Assembly (NCBI GenBank): GCA_023665185.1
Contig: JAMPEL010000014.1
Coordinates: 1 to 63,243, forward strand
DNA: 63,243 bases
Source: Roseburia sp.
GTDB lineage: Bacteria > Bacteroidota > Bacteroidia > Bacteroidales > Bacteroidaceae
Direction: 5' to 3'
Shown: piece by piece, positions 57,033 through 63,243 of the stretch
How the letters are laid out: each line of letters opens with the position of its first letter
How positions within the stretch are numbered: position 1 is the first letter of the stretch
Notes under the pieces: model-generated
Seen by the model: only the letters and a program-made list of their open reading frames with translations
Told to the model about the DNA's origin: nothing
Database searches by the model: none
Position numbers and translations under genes: made by a program

Positions 57033-58391
57033 ATGAAATTTGGCATTCTTACATTCTACATAGTTGCATTTTGCACTCTATTGTTTCCATTCTCTGTAAC
57101 AGCCCAAAACAATGTGATAGATGAAGTGATATGGGTTGTTGGTGACGAGGCCATCCTAAAATCGGATGTTGAAATGGCACGTATAGAGGGACAATCCCGA
57201 GGACAACGTTGGGACGGTGATCCTTATTGTATCATTCCGGAACAATTAGCCATACAAAAACTATTTCTGCATCAGGCGGCAATAGACAGTATAGACGTAA
57301 CGGAAAGCGAAATATTCCAGAGCGTAGACCAACAAATAAACTATCTCATCCAAAATATTGGTTCCAAAGAAAAAATGGAAGAGTATTTTGGCAAAACATC
57401 CACACAAATTCGTGAACAACTTTACGATGTGGTGCGCAATGAGAAATTAGTGACAGAGGTACGCAAGAATCTGGTATCCAATATAAAGGTCACACCGGCA
57501 CAAGTAAGAAAATTTTTCAAGGACTTGCCAGAAGACAGCATACCATTTGTCCCAACCCAAGTAGAAGTACAAATACTCGTACAAAATCCAGTCATATCAC
57601 AAGAAGAAATCGACAGAGTAAAGAATGAGCTTCGAGAGTACACAGACAGGATTAATTCTGGCGAATCAAAGTTCTCCACACTTGCAATATTCTATTCAGA
57701 AGATAAAGGAACAGCACAAAGAGGAGGAGAAACCGGACTGATTGGACGTATAGAAGTTGTCCCCGAGTTTGCCAATGTTGCCTTCAATCTTACAGATACA
57801 AAAACAGTATCGAAGATTGTGGAAACAGAATATGGTTTTCACATTATACAGCTTGTGGAAAAACGAGGTGATAAGGTTAATGTCAGACATATTCTACGCA
57901 AGCCACGTGTTTCAGATGAGGAAATAGAAAAAAGCATACATTTCTTAGATTCTGTGGCTGATGAACTGAGACGTAATCTCTACACTTTTGACGAATGTGC
58001 GCCATATATTTCTCAAGACAAAGACACCCGAAACAATTATGGAATCATGGTCAATGAGGAAGACGGCACATCAAAATTCGAGATGAAAGACCTTCCGGCA
58101 GAAGTGGCAAAAGTCATAGCCAACATGAATATCGGGGAAATATCCAAACCTTTTGTCATGATTGACAAAAGAGGAAAAGAAGTTGTAGCCATTGTCAAGT
58201 TGAGAAACAAAATCAACGGTCACAAAGCCACTATGGCAGACGACTACCAACTTCTGCAAAATGTAGTCCTTGAAAAGCTTAGTTCGGACAAAATTGAAAA
58301 TTGGATTAAAGAAAAACAGAAAACGACCTACATTCATATAAATGATGAGTGGAAGAACTGTGAATTCAAATATTCCGGTTGGATAAAATAA
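57033..58391 (+). CDS. Periplasmic chaperone/isomerase SurA-like (second)
   Basis: 452 aa. Signal peptide 1-24 (ending SVTAQ). SurA-type N-terminal segment (VIDEVIWVVGDEAILKSDVE), two PPIC regions, the first clear (RGGETGLIGRIEVVPEFANV, EYGFHIIQLVEKRG), the second weaker (VRHILRKPRVSD onward). Length and layout are like E. coli SurA. Operon with the isomerase upstream and OstA-like protein downstream. Confidence 0.92.
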   Translation: MKFGILTFYIVAFCTLLFPFSVTAQNNVIDEVIWVVGDEAILKSDVEMARIEGQSRGQRWDGDPYCIIPEQLAIQKLFLHQAAIDSIDVTESEIFQSVDQQINYLIQNIGSKEKMEEYFGKTSTQIREQLYDVVRNEKLVTEVRKNLVSNIKVTPAQVRKFFKDLPEDSIPFVPTQVEVQILVQNPVISQEEIDRVKNELREYTDRINSGESKFSTLAIFYSEDKGTAQRGGETGLIGRIEVVPEFANVAFNLTDTKTVSKIVETEYGFHIIQLVEKRGDKVNVRHILRKPRVSDEEIEKSIHFLDSVADELRRNLYTFDECAPYISQDKDTRNNYGIMVNEEDGTSKFEMKDLPAEVAKVIANMNIGEISKPFVMIDKRGKEVVAIVKLRNKINGHKATMADDYQLLQNVVLEKLSSDKIENWIKEKQKTTYIHINDEWKNCEFKYSGWIK

Positions 58392-58440
58392 AAAATAAGC
58401 AATTAGTATTGTGTCAGTATCAGTAGATTTCAAACATAGA

Positions 58441-60066
58441 ATGAACAGATATGTGAAGCAGTTCATCTGCCTCATATATCTGCTCTGCTTTTGTACAGCC
58501 TGGACATACAACAATCAAGAAAAGACTGCTCCGGGCACTGAAGACAAATCAAGAATTTATCTTCTACATTCCGATGTCCTTTATAAGAATCAGCAAGACC
58601 CTCGCGCAGAAGTGCTTGTAGGCAATGTAGCTCTTAAACATGATGGAGTTTTCCTTTATTGTGACAGTGCAAAATTTTATCGTGAGGACAATTCATTTGA
58701 CGCTTTTGGTAATGTCAAGATGCTGCAAGGCGACACCTTGACTCTTGCCAGTGACACACTTTTTTATGAAGGCTATGAGATGCAAGCTCACGCACGCGGG
58801 AATGTAAGACTGGACCATAAAAAAACCCGCCTTGAAACAGAAAATTTAGATTATGACAGGATATATGGTATAGGAATGTATCTTGAAGGAGGAACATTGT
58901 ATGATGGCGACAATATATTGGTTTCAGATTGGGGACAATACACTCCAGCCACACATGAGGCTTTTTTCACCGACAACGTACAACTAACCAACCCGCAATT
59001 CACGCTCATTTCGGACACTCTGTATTATTATAGCGATACAGAAATAGCACGTATTGTCACTCCCACAAACATAAACTCAAAAGACGGTACTTTTGTCTAC
59101 GGGGAGAAAGGCACTTACGACACAAAGAACGGGAAAGCCTACTTGCTCGACCGCTCATACATAATAAAAGACATGCGCAAGATTGTCGGTGACAGTCTGC
59201 ACAGCGATAAAAATACCGGCATTGATGAAGCCTTTGGCAATGTAATCCTTACAGACGATGAGAATTTCTGCACTTTACTTGGAAATTACTGCCGCTATGA
59301 GGAACAGACAGGAAATGCAATAGCAACAGACAGTGCCGTAGTCATGGAATATTCCAGTCCGGATACTCTGTATGTACATGGCGACACCCTAAAATTATTC
59401 ACGTTTAATCTTAATACAGACTCCATATACCGCAATATTCATGCCTACCACAAAGTACGCATGTACCGTACAGATGTACAAGCTGTATGCGATTCCCTCG
59501 TCAGTCTTGAATTAGATTCATGTACATATCTTTATGGGCAACCAATCTTATGGAATGAGTCCCAACAAATATTCGGTGAGGAAATAAGAGTATATAATAA
59601 CGACAGCACCATCAATTGGATTCACATCATCAATCAAGCCATGACCATTGAGGAAATAGATTCCGTGTCATACAATCAGGTGGCAAGCAAAGAAATGTTT
59701 TGCTATTTCAAAGATGGAGAAATTGAACACAACGAAGCAAAAGGCAATGTATATGTGGCATATTTCATGGATGAAGACGATGGCAACCGCATAGGAATGA
59801 ATTATACGGAGACCACAGAACTGAAACTCTATATGGAAAACAAGAAAGTAACCAAGATATGGATGCCCGCTTCTACAGGACAAATGTATCCTGCACTTAT
59901 GATACCTTCAGACAAACGCTACCTGCAAAACTTTGCATGGTTTGACTATATACGTCCAACAAGCAAAAGCGACATTTTTGAATGGCGCGGCAAGGACGAA
60001 AAGAACATACTGAAAACGACTCAGCCACGAAAAGTGCCGCTTCAGAAACTGAAAGACATAAAATAG
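58441..60066 (+). CDS. OstA-like protein (LptA/LptD N-terminal family)
   Basis: 541 aa from the ATG that gives a signal peptide (MNRYVKQFICLIYLLCFCTA); a GTG 30 bp upstream is the alternative. Repeated beta strands of the OstA jelly-roll type: VLVGNVALKHDGVFLYCDSAKFY, FGNVKMLQGDTL, AHARGNVRLDHKKTRLET. The OstA fold carries LPS across the periplasm. The C-terminal barrel of LptD is not visible, so a bridge protein is the better call. It follows two SurA-like genes; SurA is the usual partner of the LPS assembly factor in E. coli. Confidence 0.83.
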   Translation: MNRYVKQFICLIYLLCFCTAWTYNNQEKTAPGTEDKSRIYLLHSDVLYKNQQDPRAEVLVGNVALKHDGVFLYCDSAKFYREDNSFDAFGNVKMLQGDTLTLASDTLFYEGYEMQAHARGNVRLDHKKTRLETENLDYDRIYGIGMYLEGGTLYDGDNILVSDWGQYTPATHEAFFTDNVQLTNPQFTLISDTLYYYSDTEIARIVTPTNINSKDGTFVYGEKGTYDTKNGKAYLLDRSYIIKDMRKIVGDSLHSDKNTGIDEAFGNVILTDDENFCTLLGNYCRYEEQTGNAIATDSAVVMEYSSPDTLYVHGDTLKLFTFNLNTDSIYRNIHAYHKVRMYRTDVQAVCDSLVSLELDSCTYLYGQPILWNESQQIFGEEIRVYNNDSTINWIHIINQAMTIEEIDSVSYNQVASKEMFCYFKDGEIEHNEAKGNVYVAYFMDEDDGNRIGMNYTETTELKLYMENKKVTKIWMPASTGQMYPALMIPSDKRYLQNFAWFDYIRPTSKSDIFEWRGKDEKNILKTTQPRKVPLQKLKDIK

Positions 60067-60141
60067 TCTTTCTCTCCCAATGACCGTCTCATATACATCT
60101 TATTATACATAAAAATAACTGATAAAAACAATTATATAAAC

Positions 60142-60438
60142 ATGAACTTTTTCAGAGTGAACAAGCCACGCGGCTTCCAGCATACATACATCTATTATGA
60201 CGAGCGTAAAGAAAAGCTCTCTCAAATAGAAGAAAAAGCCAAACGAGATTTAGGTATGCTGCCTCCCAAAGAATTCATGCCCGAAGATATTCGAGGAAAA
60301 TTCGTTGGAGCAACCAAACATCTCAAGCGCCGTAAAGAAAGCGGACACAAACCTGTCTCATATGGAGTGCTCATCGCCGCCATCATAGCCCTGCTTCTTG
60401 TAATGCGCTGGCTTTATACTGGAGAATTGTTCTTTTGA
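60142..60438 (+). CDS. Small C-terminally anchored membrane protein
   Basis: 98 aa, function unknown. A highly charged N-terminal part (KKLSQIEEKAKRDL style, with DERKEKL), a PP-x-EF region near 40, and one C-terminal transmembrane helix (about 75-92). It would face the cytoplasm with its N-terminus. 13 bp before mutL. Confidence 0.75.
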   Translation: MNFFRVNKPRGFQHTYIYYDERKEKLSQIEEKAKRDLGMLPPKEFMPEDIRGKFVGATKHLKRRKESGHKPVSYGVLIAAIIALLLVMRWLYTGELFF

Positions 60439-60451
60439 TAAATTGTTTCTC

Positions 60452-62455
60452 ATGGATGATATAATACACTTACTGCCCGATTCTGTCGCCAATCAAATAG
60501 CAGCCGGCGAGGTGGTTCAACGTCCGGCATCCATTGTAAAAGAGATGGTTGAAAACTCGATTGATGCTGATGCCCAACATATACAAGTATTGATTGTTGA
60601 TGGTGGAAAGACATGCGTACAAGTCATTGACGATGGAAAAGGCATGTCAGAAACAGACGCCCGGTTGTCATTTGAGCGGCATGCCACATCAAAGATACTC
60701 AAAGCGTCCGATTTGTTCAGTCTTACTACTATGGGATTCCGTGGTGAGGCACTGGCATCTATTGCAGCTGTCGCACAAATTGAACTAAAAACAAGACGGA
60801 AAGAAGACGAACTCGGAACATACATACGCATATCCGGTTCCAAGATAGAACAGCAAGAGCCTGTAGCCTGTTCCTCCGGATGCAACTTCTCTGTAAAAAA
60901 TCTGTTCTTCAACGTACCTGCCAGACGCAAATTCTTGAAATCCAACCAAACAGAACTGTCAAATATTCTCACTGATTTTGAGCGTATAGTTCTTGTATAT
61001 CCAGATATATCATTCACTCTATACAATAATGGCGGAGAAATGTACAATCTTCCCCAATCATCACTCCGTAAACGCATTGTAGATGTATTTGGCAAGAAAA
61101 TCAACACCGAACTTCTTCCTATAGAAGCAGAGACCTCGCTCGTCAAGATTTCCGGATACGTAGGCAAACCAGAAGCCTCAAGAAAGAAAGGCTCACGCCA
61201 ATTTTTCTTTGTTAACGGACGATACATGCGTCATCCGTATTTTCATAGTGCTGTGATGCATGCCTACGAGAATATGATTCCGGCAGGCGAACAAATATCC
61301 TATTTCATATATCTTTCCGTCGACGCATCAACCATTGATGTAAATGTGCATCCGACAAAGACTGAAATCAAGTTCGACAATGAGCAACCAATATGGCAGG
61401 TCATCGCAGCCGTTGTCAAAGAAACACTTGGAAAATTCAGCAATGTGCCAGTAATTGACTTTGATGTAGAGGGACGTCCGGATATACCGGCAATGGGATT
61501 ATCCCGACCTGTCACTCCGCAACAACCCAAACCGATTACCACCACATACAATCCTTTCAAGACAACAGCATCCCGACACGCTCAACAAAACAGTACAGAC
61601 TGGGAACGTTTATATGAGAAGGAAAATCAAAAAGAGAATATCCCGTCCGGCACATATATCCCTTCGTTCAATATAAACAACGAAGACACAGAACAACCGA
61701 CAATTATTGGAAGCAGAATCAATGACAACATGTCTGACACAGACACCACGGTGTACGCGCTGACTCCCCATCTTGTTCCATCGAAGATTACAGGAGACGA
61801 AAATATTTCCATCATAACAGAAGATGACAGCGCAGGATCTCAACCCAAACTGTGGAACGAAAAGGAAAATATCCACTCAAATGATATTGCCGACATTTCC
61901 ATGCCAAGATTCCAACTAAAAGGACGCTACATCGTACAGCCTGCCAAAGCAGGATTGATTCTGATTGACCAGCACCGCGCCCATCAGCGTATCCTGTACG
62001 ACAAATACATGGAAGACCTCAGAGGACACAAATCAGCCTCACAAGGTATGCTATTCCCTGAAATCGTCCAGTTCTCAAAATCCGAAACGGCCTTTTTCGA
62101 CAATATAATGCCGGAACTTGAACATATCGGCTTTGAGCTGACTAATCTTGGCGGCGGCTCCTACTCCATCAGTGGTGTGCCTTCCGGCATTGAAGGCATA
62201 TCACCCGACAAACTCATACACAATATTGTTTCCTCTGCCATAGAAAAGAAAGGATATGTCATAGATGAGATACGCTCATCCATTGCCATGACTATGGCGC
62301 GCTCCGTAGCAGTAGTGTATGGACAGGTCTTGTCGGACAAAGAAATGCAGCAGATAGTGTCAGACTTGTTTGAGTCTCTCTCTTCTGCACGTACACCTGA
62401 TGGAAAAAACATATACCATATAATAAGCACACATGATATAGAAAAGCTTTTCTGA
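60452..62455 (+). CDS. mutL: DNA mismatch repair protein MutL
   Basis: 667 aa from the ATG (a TTG three codons earlier is possible). N-terminal GHKL ATPase: ENSIDA (34-39), DDGKGM (60-65), GFRGEAL (95-101). A long low-complexity linker (about 350-490) and the C-terminal dimerisation domain follow. The endonuclease motif DQHA-x2-E-x4-E is not present: the region reads DQHRAHQRILYD without the acidic pair. So the protein is likely not itself a nicking enzyme. Confidence 0.95.
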   Translation: MDDIIHLLPDSVANQIAAGEVVQRPASIVKEMVENSIDADAQHIQVLIVDGGKTCVQVIDDGKGMSETDARLSFERHATSKILKASDLFSLTTMGFRGEALASIAAVAQIELKTRRKEDELGTYIRISGSKIEQQEPVACSSGCNFSVKNLFFNVPARRKFLKSNQTELSNILTDFERIVLVYPDISFTLYNNGGEMYNLPQSSLRKRIVDVFGKKINTELLPIEAETSLVKISGYVGKPEASRKKGSRQFFFVNGRYMRHPYFHSAVMHAYENMIPAGEQISYFIYLSVDASTIDVNVHPTKTEIKFDNEQPIWQVIAAVVKETLGKFSNVPVIDFDVEGRPDIPAMGLSRPVTPQQPKPITTTYNPFKTTASRHAQQNSTDWERLYEKENQKENIPSGTYIPSFNINNEDTEQPTIIGSRINDNMSDTDTTVYALTPHLVPSKITGDENISIITEDDSAGSQPKLWNEKENIHSNDIADISMPRFQLKGRYIVQPAKAGLILIDQHRAHQRILYDKYMEDLRGHKSASQGMLFPEIVQFSKSETAFFDNIMPELEHIGFELTNLGGGSYSISGVPSGIEGISPDKLIHNIVSSAIEKKGYVIDEIRSSIAMTMARSVAVVYGQVLSDKEMQQIVSDLFESLSSARTPDGKNIYHIISTHDIEKLF

Positions 62456-62518
62456 GACGCAGCAGTCATACTAAGACAGACAAACGAAAACCAAGAACAA
62501 CATCTCAGAAAACATAAT

Positions 62519-62564
62519 AAAGTCAGCCGATTAATTCTTTACGAGTTATCAGGCTGACTTTTTC
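62519..62564. terminator. Terminator of mutL
   Basis: AAAGTCAGCC (62519-62528) and GGCTGACTTT (62552-62561), followed by TTCAT: a 10-bp stem with a short T-run. It also bounds the transporter fragment on the other strand. Confidence 0.85.
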
Positions 62565-62572
62565 ATATATAA

Positions 62573-62794
62573 TTATACGTGAGTTCGGGATAATAAAAGC
62601 CTTCTTCGTATAAAATCAATACTTGTTCGGCTGATAGTCAGAGCCAATTGTGCCAATAATATCAGATAAATGAAACTTATATTTTTATTTGTAATGCCAA
62701 AATCAACTATTGTTTGGATAAGAATAGGGAACAACAATTGCCAGACACTACTCAAAAGTAGACCAAGTGTAATAGGGGTAAATATTTGGCTCAT
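62573..62794 (-). pseudogene. Fragment of a C39-type peptidase/ABC exporter membrane domain
   Basis: 73 codons, the first membrane helices of an ABC exporter transmembrane domain (LLFPILIQTIVDFGITNK, IYLILLAQLALTISRTSIDF, IRRRLLL). The N-terminal peptidase and linker part is missing and the ATPase half is missing too. The ATG at 62794 lies in repeat C and the gene match ends about five codons before the stop near the mutL terminator. It is a remnant cut at both ends, not a working gene. Confidence 0.8.
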
Positions 62795-63243
62795 CCGACA
62801 TTTCGAGTGATACGCGATACACTGCGGGTATAGCCCTTATCAAATAATTGCAGCGTCTCCATGCTTCCATTGCATCGCTTGTACAACTTTATAAACAGAA
62901 GTCTCAAACCTGAGCCATTCTGCCGCACATATTGTCAGATAAACAGTATGCAGGCGAGGGATGTTTTGACATTATGTCACTTTAGACGGGAAGGCGTATT
63001 TTAACATTCTGGCGGCTATCGACTTTGACTCGGTGCTTGTTTTTTGGATATTCTATTGGTAATTCATTGATTATCAGCTAAATGTATTTTCAGCAAAAAG
63101 TATGCGTTTTTAGACGTAGAACGCATGGTTAGAGACAAAATAGGATACGCTGATAATCAGAGAGTTATGAAAATTTTGTCTTGAAATCGTCTTTTTTCGG
63201 GTTCAAAATCCATTTTTGTTTTTCGGGGCATGGAAAAGGCGGT
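62791..63243 (+). repeat. Dispersed repeat copy C (runs off the window end)
   Basis: Begins sharply with TCATCCGACATTTCGAG at 62791. Module 1 (62791-62966) aligns with 368-541 of copy A on the other strand. Module 2 starts at the palindrome TGACATTATGTCA (62967-62979) and carries a TTGATTATCAG site, a hairpin around ATGCGTT/AACGCAT (63102 to 63126 region), TGATAATCAGAGAGTTATGA and the invariant 46-nt block (63192-63237). Opposite orientation to copy A, same as copy B. Confidence 0.93.

Overview
The window looks like chromosomal DNA of a Bacteroidales bacterium, probably Prevotella-like. Two things point there. Many genes carry the Bacteroidetes promoter pattern (-33 TTTG, about 19-21 bp, -7 TAnnTTTG). 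Many families are also characteristic of the phylum: DUF4230, DUF5683, DUF3869-like lipoprotein, OmpA paralogs, paired ExbD, and a CotH protein with a type IX secretion tail. Species is inference. Almost everything between the ends is core housekeeping DNA; I see no intact insertion sequence, prophage, CRISPR array or defence island.

Layout. 1-541: copy A of a dispersed repeat. 0.6-4.6 kb: rsmA, a flippase-like membrane protein, a M20 dipeptidase and a MerR regulator. 4.9-9.6 kb: a large secreted MG2-like protein, ilvE and trmB. 9.8-16.2 kb: an amphipathic basic protein, TonB, prenyl synthase, TatD, tRNA-Ser and an ExbB/TM/ExbD/ExbD operon. 16.9-18.1 kb: an OmpA protein. 18.8-24.9 kb (minus): parA-parB-DUF5683-mltD-relA/spoT operon. 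25-28.7 kb (minus): SUI1-like factor, DUF3869-like lipoprotein and a YjbH system split into two genes. 29.0-29.4 kb: tRNA-Pro, tRNA-Pro, tRNA-Val operon. 29.9-34.5 kb (minus): a second OmpA and the rplM-rpsI-rpsB-tsf cluster with a structured leader. 34.8-35.4 kb: repeat copy B. 35.9-45.2 kb: CotH, YhcC-type radical SAM, gdhA, a response regulator with a degenerate receiver, two DUF4230 genes and a DPP-IV-type peptidase. 45.8-48 kb: a solitary DNA methyltransferase and an EEP-family protein. 48-55.4 kb: tig-clpP-clpX, recQ, guaB. 55.6-62.5 kb: two SurA-like isomerases, an OstA-like protein, a small membrane protein and mutL. 62.6-63.2 kb: an ABC transporter fragment cut off at repeat copy C, which runs off the window.

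The most unusual signal is the dispersed repeat. Three copies (A minus, B plus, C plus) share a 46-nt block with no differences, a hairpin and a 13-bp palindrome. A and C carry an extra 5' module that B lacks. The outer edge of that module is sharp, falls in both copies at the same TGA codon, and in copy C abuts a truncated transporter gene. Copies A and C bracket the window in opposite orientation, so recombination between them could invert about 62 kb.

Working links between genes: TonB with the ExbB/ExbD operon (energising outer-membrane transport), tig-clpP-clpX (nascent protein folding and proteolysis), SurA-SurA-OstA (outer-membrane protein and LPS biogenesis), and parAB with cell-wall and ppGpp genes (chromosome segregation and growth control).
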